Shown here in pieces: positions 1 to 9,714 of a stretch of DNA of 18,001 nt. The stretch's first letter is position 1. Each line of letters opens with the position of its first letter. The DNA comes from Agrocybe praecox (taxonomy: Eukaryota; Basidiomycota; Agaricomycetes; Agaricales; Agrocybaceae): contig CAXHKQ010000106.1 of NCBI GenBank assembly GCA_964017145.1, positions 1-18,001 of the forward strand, read 5' to 3'. Made by a program: the position numbers and the translations under genes. A model generated the notes under the pieces. The model did not search any database, was not told the DNA's origin, and worked only from the letters and a program-made list of their open reading frames with translations.

Positions 1-667
1 GCTCTGCTTTGGTTCTTAATCTAAGAGACAGCTGCTATGTTTCTAGACGAATCAAACTTGTTTCCAGAAGTAGAGAGGGCCACAGGGATAAGCGGCATTC
101 ACGATAAATGCGGCGAAGCTTTTGAGCCATCCATTAATTGAACGGCGTTAAAGCTACCAAGCTTAACGATAAATCTCCAGGCCGAAATCTAACTTCCGTC
201 TACCTCACTCCAATGGGTCAGAGCGAAAGAGAAAAAGAAAATGTTCTGTTGGCCCTCTTGCCTTGCAAAAGTTTTCTATGGACAGCTGGAAAAATTTGAA
301 TGAAAATCGATAATAAAATGTAAATTAAGGTTTTTAGTAATTTTGAAAGAAAATTGAAACGCACAAAATTAGGCAACTCGCAGAGAACAGTGAAATTGAG
401 TGAAATTTTCAAGAAATATTCGGTTCACGGTCAAACTCCGTCCGTTCTCTGAACAACAGAGATTTTAAGTTTTTGCAAAATCCACTACCAACCCAGAACA
501 GAACTTTCATTCTTCGATAACTTTTTATCGGAACCAGGAAGCAAGGAGACTTATATATTCCTTACTGCTAACCTGCCTGCCCGTGTTTGCTACAACACAG
601 TTGATTTTACTACGGAAAACTGTCGAGAAGAAAATCTGGAAAAATTGCAGCGATCAGGAGAAGAAAC
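1..667 (+). promoter_or_regulatory. Upstream region and probable 5' UTR of the distal first exon
   Basis: No protein-coding gene is supported here. The stretch lies directly upstream of the ATG at 668 and must contain the 5' UTR of that exon if the exon is used. A TATATA hexamer sits at 552-557, and a CAGTT initiator-like sequence at 598-602. Their spacing, about 46 bases, is wider than the usual 25-35, so the pair is weak as a core promoter. The transcription start cannot be fixed from sequence. The open frame on the minus strand at 218-412 has no recognisable domain. Confidence 0.35.
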
Positions 668-874
668 ATGTCTTTGTCCACCATGTCCACCACTACAACA
701 ACTACTGCCAACATCCAACATTCTGGGAACACTACCATTGGACTGTTGGTGGGCTACGGTGATAGTGCGGACCCACCTCGGCCTCCACCTAGAGGCAGGC
801 GTCGAGCTCAATCCGTCTACAATCAACCAAACAATGGAAACTCAACCCATAGACGTTCTCTAGCTGATGTTCGG
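668..874 (+). CDS. Nedd4: Distal coding first exon, probable long-isoform start of Nedd4
   Basis: An ATG in good context (GAAACATGTC) opens 69 codons that end exactly at GTTCGG|GTGAGT, a consensus 5' splice site in phase 0. The peptide is low-complexity: a Ser/Thr-rich start with six consecutive Thr at residues 7-12, a hydrophobic patch (GLLVGYGD), then a proline-arginine segment PPRPPPRGRRRAQS and a basic end (HRRSLADVR). Such segments can bind SH3 or WW domains or be phosphorylated, but this is inference. The frame stays open past the donor for 31 codons and then stops, as expected for read-through into an intron. Joining to the phase-0 acceptor at 11267 gives an open reading frame into the C2 domain. 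Drosophila Nedd4 is known to have short and long isoforms with different starts, which fits, but the link between this exon and 11267 rests on splice phase, strand and position alone. It could belong to another transcript. Confidence 0.6.
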
Positions 875-2485
875 GTGAGTAATTTTATGATTGGGTTGGG
901 TTGTTTTTGTGGGGTGCGCTCCTCTTTCTGTTCCTCTGTTGCGCCATGTCAGGTCTTCATTTCCTGATTCTATAGTCGTTGAAGCCACCTAATTGATTGC
1001 ATTGGTGTCGTGCACTAATCCAATCCGCAGAATCCATTTCAAGTGTGATACAAAATAACGGTTTGGAGTGGGTGCAGAGGCAAAGGAGGCACATAAGAGC
1101 TGCTCGTTCTTTATTCTATGTCAATGACTCTTCTTTTTCTTGATTTGATTGGATTGGGTATGGGTTTAGGTCTGACATGGAACGATACGGGGCTGGGAGG
1201 GATGAAGAGACAGAGAAGAATGAATTGAATTGTGTGATTTTGTGTTGCTGGAGGATTTTCAATTGCTGTGTGAAGTGAATTTGATTCTCAAAGAAAACGA
1301 AACGAAACATTTACATTACATTGTAATCTTTCTGCTGATGATTGATGGAGCTTTTGTGTAATCAAGTGCAAAGTTTGATTACGTTGAGAAAGATTTTTAT
1401 TGCTTTTGACTCAGTTTCTGTAACGATTTCGTTGTAATTGGGAAATTTTGGGTCCTCAAATTCTTTGGAAATGGTGTTTGACATGAAGGTTATGGAATTT
1501 TCTGCGGTTCAAGATTGTTACCATAGAAGATTTGTGTATGTTGATTTGATTAATGTGGGTATTGATGGTGTTACAAAGGAAACTGATAAGGTTCCTGAGT
1601 ATCTAAAACTAATAGGAATTTTCTTGTTTCTAATCTTCTACACCTGGCAATTTCGAGATTCGAACTCTGGATACCTGGACTTACACATCAAGGTTATACG
1701 TCAAACGAAATCTGGTAACAGCAACTGCTGAGGTTCGTCGCGGGTTATGTATGTATGTATGGTAGTCATTTAGAAAATGCAAAATCCATACGGGTCGAGC
1801 CTGGTTATTTCGAAGTCTCAAGTGACTGGGGAAAACGTCGAATTAAAGAGGCTTTCGAATTAAGAAGGTAACTATTTGTTGCTATCATTAATGTCAATTT
1901 ACTCTTTCATTTCAATCATAATGGCCTGTACTGACCAATTCCGTTGTTTCGCTGATAAGAAAAGCTCATATCTAGCGGCCTTTCATTTATTATGATTTTT
2001 CAGTTGGCTTTTTGCTCTGATTGTATTTAGGCAGGATACATATTTTGTATCATTTTAGTTCAGTACTTTATAACATCATAAATAATAAAAAATGACGGTA
2101 ATTTAGCTTACTTTTGCAGAAATTATGAAATTTTTTGTACTGTTATAAGCCTTTCACGTGTGTATGAAGGCCGAGGAAGATTATGGGGATTGTCTCCTAT
2201 AATGACTCACTGACTGTACACAGCTATTGTCAGACAAATTCCGCATCAGTTTATTGTGCTGCTTTAACAGTCAAAACTGTAGGAAACTTGATAAAATATA
2301 AAGATTGGTAGCTCTTTGCAACACAAGGCTCTAAGATATTCATCAACGGATGAGTATTTTGCAATTCTAAATATCCCCTCATCTAAGGTTTATGGTACAT
2401 GCGTAGCTGCAACGACTGACTTAAGACTAAAGACCACGGGGGTGAGGATGGAAATACATACATAGGCTACTACCCAACCACCATA
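875..2485 (+). other. Intron sequence, no gene seen
   Basis: Intron following the distal first exon. I see no conserved coding segment. There is a short (TATG)n tract near 1746-1761 and two nearby copies of CGAATTAA at about 1840-1862, a word that recurs next to the foldback element near 3100-3160. The 97-codon plus frame at 1438-1731 has no recognisable domain and is regarded as chance. Confidence 0.5.
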
Positions 2486-2760
2486 CTGTACACAGACGGC
2501 TCAAAGACCGAAATGGGTTGTGGGGCGAGTTTTCTAGATGAAAATCTATTTCACAGACATTTGGGGTGATTCCAAGTATTGCAGCTAAGGTCGTATCGGT
2601 GACAGTGAAATCGCCCTACTCGCCCTCTGAAACAAAACTATAAAGCTATGAAGCCCTCACCAACGTTCTCATGAAGTACAGGGTTACTCGTTACTCTTCT
2701 GTGGGTCATAGAGATATTATTGGTAATGAGAAAGAAGGCAAGTTTGGACAAAAAGCTTCA
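2486..2760 (+). mobile_element. Non-LTR retrotransposon remnant, RNase H domain
   Basis: Translation on the plus strand shows the two ends of a LINE-type RNase H domain. The start, at 2486, reads LYTDGSKTEMGCGAS, matching the TDGS catalytic-aspartate motif. The end, at 2701-2760, reads VGHRDIIGNEKEGKFG, matching the usual GHxxIxGNEKADELA block. The two segments are in different frames (215 bases apart) and stop codons lie between, so at least one frameshift separates them. RNase H occurs in the I/LOA-like clades of non-LTR elements and not in most Jockey or R1 elements, which narrows the source. No reverse transcriptase is seen directly upstream, so this is an isolated scrap inside the host intron. 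Confidence 0.8.
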
Positions 2761-3160
2761 ATATACTTAACGTTTCAAAGATTGAATTATATTAAAGCCC
2801 TCAAATAAGCCTCTAAAATGGTTCACAAAGATGAGCAGCCGTAAACCTAATTCTTACTTCTTCTATCTTTTATTCTGACAATGTCGTCAAAATAAGTATG
2901 TTGGAGTCACAATTGAAGAGATCCTTAAAGTAGAATTTACCGGACTCGAAGGTGAAAACTGAAGACTAGTCGAAAATGTTTCGCAAGGCATACCGTTTAC
3001 TGTACAATCTACAGTTAACCTTGAGGTATAGATAGTAAGTACAACAGTGAACATCTTAACAACTTTTTCGAATTGTCCAGTATTGAAATTATCAAAGGTT
3101 CGAATTAAACCAACAAAGTTTGCTTATTTTCCAAAAGACAGGAAAGAAATTCGAATTAAC

Positions 3161-3473
3161 CAGGTTCGACTAAAGACAGTAGATAAGAAAAGACTGGACA
3201 ATTTTTTGGCAGGTCCTCGTTGTGTCAAAAAAATATCCAGTTTTCCTCGAAAAAATTCAAAATCCCAGAGACGAAAAATTTTAGTAATCAAAAAACAATG
3301 GAACAAGAAACATGTATTTCCCTTTCCAAAAATTTAAGAAGAACATTTTTTCAGAATTTTTCGTCTCCTCTCTGATTAGATTTTTTTTACATATCGGGGA
3401 CCTTTTTTTGAAAGAAAATGAGAGTATTAAAATTGTCCAGTCTTTTCTTATCTACTGTCTTTAGTTCGACCTG
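3161..3473. mobile_element. Foldback MITE, pogo-like CAG termini
   Basis: A 313-bp palindromic unit. The left arm 3161-3205 and right arm 3429-3473 are inverted copies over 45 bp with three mismatches, and 37 bp in a row (3169-3205 with 3429-3465) are perfect. Both ends begin CAGGT. A second internal inverted pair, 3268-3280 with 3355-3367 (GAGACGAAAAATT), is nearly on the same axis, so almost the whole unit can fold into one long hairpin. The right flank starts with TA; the left flank does not, so a TA duplication is not proven. CAG-type termini and TA targets are typical of pogo/Tigger-like and related Tc1-mariner MITEs. The element has no transposase. The plus frame at 3047-3337 is produced by this repeat and is not a gene. 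Confidence 0.7.
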
Positions 3474-4589
3474 TATATGAATTTTGACAATTTTGAATGG
3501 AGTCCAGATGCATTTTGTGGATTTAGTTTGGGGTTTGGTTTTTAATGGATTTTGGAAGGATGTAGCTTAATGGTGTACATGATTTTATGCACATGTTACC
3601 TTTTAAGTAAGCGCTTTACCTTCTTGTAACATAGAATATATGCCTTTCAACATAGGAACTTGTAGTTTTCAGAGAACTTATCTTAGATTCTGCATAATTC
3701 CTTAACATCGAAATTAGTCGACGAACTATTATTATTGCATGGTGAATGTAACTTCTACTTTGATTTGACAAAGAACTGACAATCCACAGAAAATCCTGGA
3801 ATTTAGGATCGCTGAGATTATTTCACACACAGTTATCCAGGAACATTTCGCTCGTTCAAAATCATACAATTGAAAATTCCACCTTAAATATGAACTGGGA
3901 TTCTGATCCTAAGCATACCACTTCTTTTTCACTCCCTTGCTTCGTCTTAGGGTTTAATACCTAGACCAAGCAAGAACAAGCGACTCTGCAACGGTCTGTG
4001 TACTTAGGTTACCATCATACATATACATACCGCCAGTTAAGAAACTATGAAAATCCCGCTGAATGGATTATGATGGGCCATATTGTTCTTGAGTTAGTTG
4101 TCCTTCTCCACCAAGGTATTGCTAGTTTCTCAGTTTCTGAAAGATTTTTTTTGTCCTCCCCTTATGGCTTCTTATTTCTTTTTGACAAATATTTATTTTC
4201 TTGTTTGTTCGCCTGTCTGAGAGTATCTGCAAGACTGTCTTTGTGAGACGCTAAGCGTTATCCACTCTTCAAAATACGCATATCCCTGAATAGACTGGGC
4301 TTCGAATAAAGGTTTTCGGAAACTCAATATAAGAGAGCATTCGGTGGAAACTTTCAGCTTTTTGCTAAGTTTGCTACATTTTTATAGGCCATTTTAAAAA
4401 AGGTAGTTTACTTATGATTGGCGTTCCACATAAATTAAATCAAACTTTCTGGTAATAGGATTGCCTTTAATATGGGTTAGCCGTTAGCTCAGAAAAACAA
4501 TATTCCCCGAGTGTTAGCATTCTAATCCAATAGAGGGCGGGCCATCGACACCACACGTGTTCAATGTGGGTTTCCTGAGCTATTACATC
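3474..4589 (+). other. Intron sequence, no gene seen
   Basis: No recognisable coding motif, RNA gene or repeat structure on either strand. The 82-codon plus frame at 3998-4246 is AT-rich, has no family signature, and is regarded as chance. The left edge of the following LINE remnant is uncertain and may reach a little into this stretch. Confidence 0.45.
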
Positions 4590-5650
4590 GCAGTCCAGGC
4601 AGCACTTTGAGAAGAATTTAATGTGGAACAGGCCATACGTATAGCAAAGATCTCTCCCTGAAAGACTGAACCTCTATCGGGTAGTCTTTACCAGTGCCTA
4701 ATATGGGTACCACGACGTGGTATCCTTCGCCACACCCTGATTCTGTTTTAGACCTATCAGTAGGCCCTTGATGTGAAATTCGTTAAGGGGGCTTTGGTTC
4801 CTCCAGAATGTCCTTTTTGGATAGATGACGTTGTACTTACGTCGGAAATTGGTAGTACTGATGCACCTGTTTTTACCCGACCACTTCAAATAAATTAGAG
4901 TACCCGAAGTGCTTTACCTTCCAAGTGCTGATGGATACCAGCCTAATCGCCGAATTCACGGCACTGAATTTGGGATAAGCGTCGCTGTGTGGGATAATAA
5001 GAATCGTTAAAAGCGCATCAGTTGGTGTTGATCGAACTGATCCGAATATACCAATACAAACAGAGCGCAACGCTCTGTCAAGTTTTCTGCATTTCTCATT
5101 TACCTGGAGGGCCAGGCCACCAGACGGCGACGACATACATCAGTATAGGTCTCTACTCCCCCTTGGGGGTATCTCTGTTTACTGTTCTGCTGACTATATT
5201 ATTTCATGTGATGGAGTGGAGTCCTTGGCTTTTGAATGGTTGATTTTCCCAGCTTTGGGTATAGAAACAACCTTGATTTGTCTCCATGAGCTTGGCAAGT
5301 TGCCATACTGGATACACCGCCTGTATAGTGCTGTAGGTGTTTGAACAATTTTATCAATTGTCATTTTTGGAAGGGGTTTATGCCCATTTCACCTTTTCTT
5401 CCGTAATAATGTCAATGCAGCAGCATCAATCGGTAGTATCGATTCAAAAAACTTTATCCATACGTTTCTTTTGTATATTTTCCTAGCCTTGTAGTATTTT
5501 TTAGCAGAGTCTTGTTCGGTACCTATTCGCCATTTCTATAGGATTTGTTGTATTGCTTCCTCAGCTCCTTGCGCTTAAAACGCGATTCGGGAGTGAAGAA
5601 AAAAAGGACGCCCTTGGTTTCGAGATTCTGCATGACCTTTCAAAAACTAC
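4590..5650 (-). mobile_element. LINE remnant: linker, partial RT and RNase H, palm deleted
   Basis: Read on the minus strand, the parts come in LINE ORF2 order. The endonuclease-RT linker is at about 5600-5440 (KELRKQYNKSYRNGE, then in another frame KYYKARKIYKRNVWIKFFES). The first RT block is at about 5345-5205 (LPSSWRQIKVVSIPKAGKIN). The post-palm region is at 5136-4873 (ALRSVCIGIFGSVRSTPTDA and following). RNase H is at about 4770-4595 (TDRSKTESGCGEGY, then VFQGEIFAIRMACSTLNSSQ). Between the first RT block and the post-palm region only about 70 bases remain, so the catalytic palm with its YADD box has been lost. Several frameshifts and stops are present. The RNase H TDGS motif reads TDRS. 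The architecture fits the I/LOA-type non-LTR clades. The open minus frame at 5561-5899 overlaps the linker; its upstream part is not assigned. Confidence 0.85.
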
Positions 5651-5899
5651 TTCTATACATAAAGCATCCAATCCAATCGCGGACTGCCAAGATTCTTGAA
5701 CATTCAAAAAGAGACTTACCCATCTCATTGATATCCGTACTTCCCTAGTTGGTGTGCATATACTATTTTCGACTGGCACGACGTCACTCTGGAGACACTT
5801 TTGATTCATCACATCGATACATGCGAGCAGGATTTGCTCTTTGGTATTGTTCAATGCCCCATCTTGAGGGTTTCTGACGTCCCAAGAACCAGACCCCAT

Positions 5900-7000
5900 T
5901 ACTAGATTTTCAAACTTCTAGTTTTACTTTGCTTACGGTCTGGTTAAATGAAGTGCGAAGACAAGCAGGAGATCCTCATGCGTTGGGAGGAGTTTGCAGC
6001 GCACTTTTAATTGGCATCAACAGAGTGACCCCTCAACACGAACTTTTCAATAAGATTCATAAAACAAAATATGGTCTCTTACTTTCAAGATTTCACGTAG
6101 ACACATACATACAAACATTGATTGAAAAACAATAAGACCCCTCAACGCGAAGAATCCGAATAGTTCCATACAACAGCAGACTTACAGGACCTGAGGTGGA
6201 CACAACCGTGCAAATTAAAACACAAAAAAAACCTGAGTTCAGATGGAATTTTCGCAAAACTTTCAAAGGTCAAAACAACAGAGGCCTTTAGGGCTGGAAC
6301 AAACTACTAGGATCAAAACAACTTTCTACTAAAAGCTATGGTGAGGCTCTACCTCAGTCCTGCTGAGTGGGGCAGTTTTCGAGAAAAAGTTCTTTCGTAT
6401 AACGACTCGCTAATGTGCATTATGCAATGAGTGGAGAACTATATACAAATATGAACCAAAAACTAGGAAGTCTCGTAGAAGATTTATAGACATTGTTGAC
6501 AAGTTGAGAGAGACGAATCAATAGGTATCAAACAACCCAAATATCTGGAGAAACTTGATTTAGCCCAAGGCTTAACGCTAGATAAGTAAGTTGATGCTCG
6601 CTACTACTTTGAAGATGATGAGCTTTCATGGTATGCGGTCTATAACTCTGGGACTTTTGTAAGCGAATATGAGAAGGCTTACACCTCTGTACTTTTTACA
6701 CTCACGATCATCATCCCTTGACTTGTTTTGTTTTCGTTCAAGATTTTTATCAGCTGCTCATGCAAGGTTAAACGACCTTTCAACTCCCCTAAGAAGCTCT
6801 GCAGTGATGCCATTTGTATCTGAGCGTTTATTCTTTTTTATCTTCTGAATAGGTTCGTGGGTGGCGGTACCTTATCTATTGTAAAGAACGTGGCTTCATC
6901 TAGCCGCGGAAGAATGGTTTGTCCACCTCTTATATTCGCACCAAACACTATTCAACTCTTACGCTCTATGTAAGTAGCTTCAGATTATATTGAAGATTGA
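5900..7000 (+). other. Unassigned intron stretch, possible gag-like scrap
   Basis: No clear gene. At 6593-6721 the plus strand reads RYYFEDDELSWYAVYNSGTF before a stop, which resembles the F..D.L.WY region of LTR-retrotransposon Gag proteins, but the match is short and could be chance. A near-repeat ACCCCTCAAC(A/G)CGAA occurs at 6028-6042 and 6137-6151. The 68-codon plus frame at 5929-6135 has no signature. Confidence 0.25.
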
Positions 7001-7161
7001 GAATATTAAAAAGCTTAGGAATAGGAGATTCGCCCTTGCTTAGTGTAAGCTTTAATCAACTTCTTTAATTTGGATCGATTTATCCTAGAACTATTTTTCA
7101 TTTGAAAAACAAAATACAACAAAGAAAAAAGAAAAACCCTTTCCAATCAAAACAAAGAACT

Positions 7162-7650
7162 ATGGAATCTGCTCCAGTCCCCGTTAGCAATAAAATTCCA
7201 ATCTACACATCGTTCCTTGGTAGCTTGGGATCCGCTCTCGCAATTATTTTAAGCGCATTAGGAGCTGCCTATGGAACTGCAAGATCTGGAGCTGGAATTG
7301 CTGCAATGGCTGTTATGCGTCCAGATCTAATTATGAAATCTATAATCCCCGTTGTGATGGCTGGAATCCTTGCCATCTACGGACTTGTCGTGGCAATAAT
7401 TATATCTGGTGAGATCAACGGCTCAAAATTTGACTTAAACCGAGGCTTCAAAACCTTGGGAGCTGGACTTTGTGTTGGATCTTGTTGTCTTGTGTCTGGA
7501 TTCGCCATTGGATCTGTTGGGGATGCTTGCGTAAGAGGTATAGCCCAGCAAACCAAACTTTTTGTTGGAATGATTCTCATGCTCATCTTTGCTGAGGTGC
7601 TGGGATTGTATGGTTTGATCGTTGGAATATTAATGGTTATAAATAAGTAA
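7162..7650 (+). CDS. Vha16: V-type proton ATPase 16 kDa proteolipid, subunit c (single-exon copy)
   Basis: Subunit c forms the rotating membrane ring of the V-ATPase, which pumps protons into endosomes, lysosomes, secretory vesicles or across plasma membranes. The ORF encodes 162 residues, close to the usual 155-160 for insect Vha16. Four membrane segments lie at about residues 14-34, 60-80, 97-119 and 136-158. Family blocks are intact: [10 protein letters not shown] (31-40), [18 protein letters not shown] (51-68), and [13 protein letters not shown] (142-154) with the proton-carrying glutamate E145. The start is the ATG at 7162; an in-frame extension to 7102 would need a TTG start and adds a Lys-rich leader absent from the family. 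The third helix is diverged ([12 protein letters not shown]), and the following loop reads [14 protein letters not shown] where GDAGVRGTAQQPRL is usual. There are no introns and no frameshifts, and AATTAAA-type signals follow. It sits in a Nedd4 intron on the same strand, so it is probably a retrocopy retained as a working paralogue. Confidence 0.95.
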   Translation: MESAPVPVSNKIPIYTSFLGSLGSALAIILSALGAAYGTARSGAGIAAMAVMRPDLIMKSIIPVVMAGILAIYGLVVAIIISGEINGSKFDLNRGFKTLGAGLCVGSCCLVSGFAIGSVGDACVRGIAQQTKLFVGMILMLIFAEVLGLYGLIVGILMVINK

Positions 7651-7667
7651 TACTTTGGATGTTCCAC

Positions 7668-7696
7668 ATTAAATGAGTAAAATTTTGTTCATTAAA
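7668..7696 (+). terminator. Candidate poly(A) signals of the V-ATPase c gene
   Basis: Two ATTAAA hexamers, at 7668-7673 and 7691-7696, lie 18 and 41 bases after the stop codon and are followed by a GT/T-rich stretch (TTGTGTGATTTTATTTTTAG). ATTAAA is the commonest variant of the AATAAA cleavage signal. The close spacing would give a very short 3' UTR. Confidence 0.45.
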
Positions 7697-7835
7697 TTGT
7701 GTGATTTTATTTTTAGAAGTTGTTCTATCCAAGTTTCCTGGATGAATTATAGGAATTACTTGGGTATACGCGAAGATAAGCTCAACATTGAGCTTATTGA
7801 GTAGTCTGCAGTGGGGAGGCTTGTCATGAAATTAG

Positions 7836-8520
7836 TCATGGACGTATTTCGTAACCTCCACGACTCAATTGTATAATGATGACCTGCCGGTTTGTGACTA
7901 GAGCAATGTTAGTTCTGAAAAGTATTTGGTTACCATTGACTCCTATCGTACTTGGGTGCAAAATGCTATCAAGAAAGTGAGGAAAAGTCTTAATAACTTC
8001 TATGCATATATGTAAACCGTGGAATTTATCTCTCATGATCATTATCTGGATGGAGATTGGCTTCTTGAGCTCATTATGGCACAATACAAATTCTTCTCGC
8101 GAGTCGACCAATGTAGATGTGTCCTGATATGGCAGAGACAAGCTTGTGTTTAAGGAGTGAGAGAAAATTGTTAGGGTTGAAGCATTGCCAGAAGAGTCTG
8201 CTTCCATTACATATTTGCAATCCTCCAGTAATTGTTCATAATAGAGTTGATTATGTGATTGTAATGTGATAGAGGGGGTGGAATCTTTTACGCCCATGAC
8301 TCGTTTAGGCTGGATTCTTGTCTGGCTGAAACTTCTGCATATTTGTGTCCATCAAAATTCTTATGCCCTGAAGCCCAGATAGGCGTTATATCCCATAGTT
8401 CGCCAATCTCCTTCGAAAGTGTCTTGTAATCTCTCACCAGTAAGGAGTACCATATATAACATGCCGACAACGGTTCAGAGACGGCTTTGCATTTCTGCCA
8501 CTAGCACAATGAGAAGAATA
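7836..8520 (-). mobile_element. LINE remnant: RNase H end plus C-terminal tail
   Basis: On the minus strand, 8470-8288 reads ELWDITPIWASGHKNFDGH and then AEVSARQESSL, which matches the C-terminal half of LINE RNase H (usual form: TLIWVPGHxxIxGNxxADELARxGS). Upstream, near 8500, VAEMQSRL matches the preceding helix in another frame. Downstream, in the same frame as the RNase H but past a stop, WRIANM and WKQTLLAM match the RW..CKQTK.LW block that follows RNase H in these elements. The 153-codon minus frame at 7836-8297 overlaps this tail in a different frame and is not treated as a separate gene, although its length without a stop is notable. The remnant lacks RT and is not functional. Confidence 0.7.
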
Positions 8521-8536
8521 TAATCTGATGGACCAC

Positions 8537-8625
8537 TGCGAGCTTACACCTATGTAGTATAAATTCATTCTCAATTGCGAGTTTACATCTTGGTAGAATT
8601 TGCACTATATAGGTGTTAACTCGCA
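8537..8625. repeat. Imperfect inverted repeat with a third related unit
   Basis: Arms 8537-8566 and 8596-8625 are inverted copies matching at 25 of 30 positions (TGCGAGCTTACACCTATGTAG against the complement of the right arm). Between them, starting at about 8576, a third, directly oriented related unit begins TGCGAGTTTACATCTTGGTAG. The structure suggests a small tandem-plus-inverted duplication or the core of a foldback element. It lies just beyond the 5' side of the minus-strand RNase H remnant. Confidence 0.55.
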
Positions 8626-8639
8626 CTGATGGCTTTTGA

Positions 8640-9309
8640 GCAGCTGTATTTCATCTGAAACTTTCAAGTGCAGTAAGAAATCGAGAAAATAAATCTAGAG
8701 AGGTCTTGTGATCATTGCTACAGAACCTCGCTATGTTATGAGTGACATTCAACAAGGCAACTGAACTTGCACTTGATTTTTTGTATCGTAAGAATGAGTT
8801 ACTGATTTCTGATCAGCTAGTTTAGCTAAGAGATACACAATCCTGGATTATTAAGTTTCCAGTTCCTCTATAATCTTAATCTACATAGAGGATTATTTGT
8901 GTTGACACTCTAGTTTTTTGTTCGAATTCCAATGCTTCTTGAAAATGAGCCTCTACGCAGAGAATATATATACATTTACTGGTCACTGGCATATAGGCCT
9001 ACGTATCGTAAGGTTAGGTATTTGCTTTTGTACAAAATTTGAGATTGAGTTCCGAAGAAGTCTTAGTCTTTAGTGAAATTTAAAATATATATTTTCGGGA
9101 AGATATGGATAACTTTTATAACTCCTAGTAAGTGGAGTCTAAGTATGATAGCGACTACACCCAAAAAAGGATACGAGAAAGAATGCAAGAGTTTCAGAGG
9201 AAAAACCTTTTGAACATGGCCTACATAATACTATATCTCACACTTTTTCTCGTGGATATCATTGGAGAGTATCTGGAATATAATCTATGGGCCACATCAT
9301 AAGAAATTC
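8640..9309 (+). other. Intron sequence, no gene seen
   Basis: AT-rich, with scattered short TA runs (for example near 8966-8972 and 9086-9091). No conserved coding block was recognised. The LINE that becomes readable at 9310 may begin within the right half, but I cannot see RT motifs there. The 73-codon minus frame at 9221-9442 is antisense to that LINE and is ignored. Confidence 0.4.
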
Positions 9310-9714
9310 CAACTTCTAGGCTATACCTCAGATATTGAAATTTTAGCGAGTTCAGAATAAAAAGCAGCTTTGACCGCATCACAAATGAGAAAGGAAAGAC
9401 AAATGGAGTGGAGATCTCAAAGTTGGTGGGCATAATTCCCAAAGTAAAAATCTACGAGACTTTAATAATACCTGTGCTGAAGAGAGGAGCAGCGAAGGAA
9501 TTCTATGAATGATAAAATATGCTAATATCATAAAACAAATTAGGAAGCAACAACTGCTATGAGCCGGTTAAGCATTGTTCAGCTAGTGGAAAGATGCAAG
9601 AAAGTTATATTCTCAACCAACAGTGTAATGGGATCAAGAAGCCAGGAAACATCAAAACTTCGTTGGTTGGATACTTTGGGATATAAACTGAAATCAGCGA
9701 ACATCACAAACTGA
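9310..9714 (+). mobile_element. LINE reverse transcriptase, C-terminal part
   Basis: The plus strand shows three blocks of a non-LTR RT in correct order. At 9310, QLLGYTSDIEILAS corresponds to the palm box usually seen as LLxYADDIDI, with the two aspartates reduced to S-D. At about 9447-9475, KVKIYETLIIPVL corresponds to the block KIxIYKTLIRPVLxYG. At about 9588-9714, KKVIFSTNSVMGSRS and SKLRWLDTLGYKLKSANIT correspond to the C-terminal GRPxLRWLD motif. These lie in different frames with stops between, so the copy is dead. This C-terminus has no RNase H and differs from the other LINEs in the window; it resembles RTE-like or similar endonuclease-RT elements, but the clade is not certain. Confidence 0.8.

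Noticed and set aside
1655..1668. tRNA B-box-like core GTTCGAATC on the minus strand, possible SINE or tRNA
   Set aside because: No matching A-box at the right distance, imperfect T-stem and no cloverleaf could be formed.
3047..3337. 96-codon plus-strand ORF, Lys/Arg-rich
   Set aside because: It runs through the arm and interior of the foldback MITE; the composition follows the repeat and no domain is recognised.
7102..7161. N-terminal extension of the V-ATPase c frame
   Set aside because: It would need a TTG start and adds a Lys/Gln-rich leader unknown in the family; the ATG at 7162 gives the normal length.
7836..8297. 153-codon minus-strand ORF as a separate gene
   Set aside because: Overlaps the tail of a LINE readable in another frame; no domain recognised. 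It stays a weak candidate because of its length.
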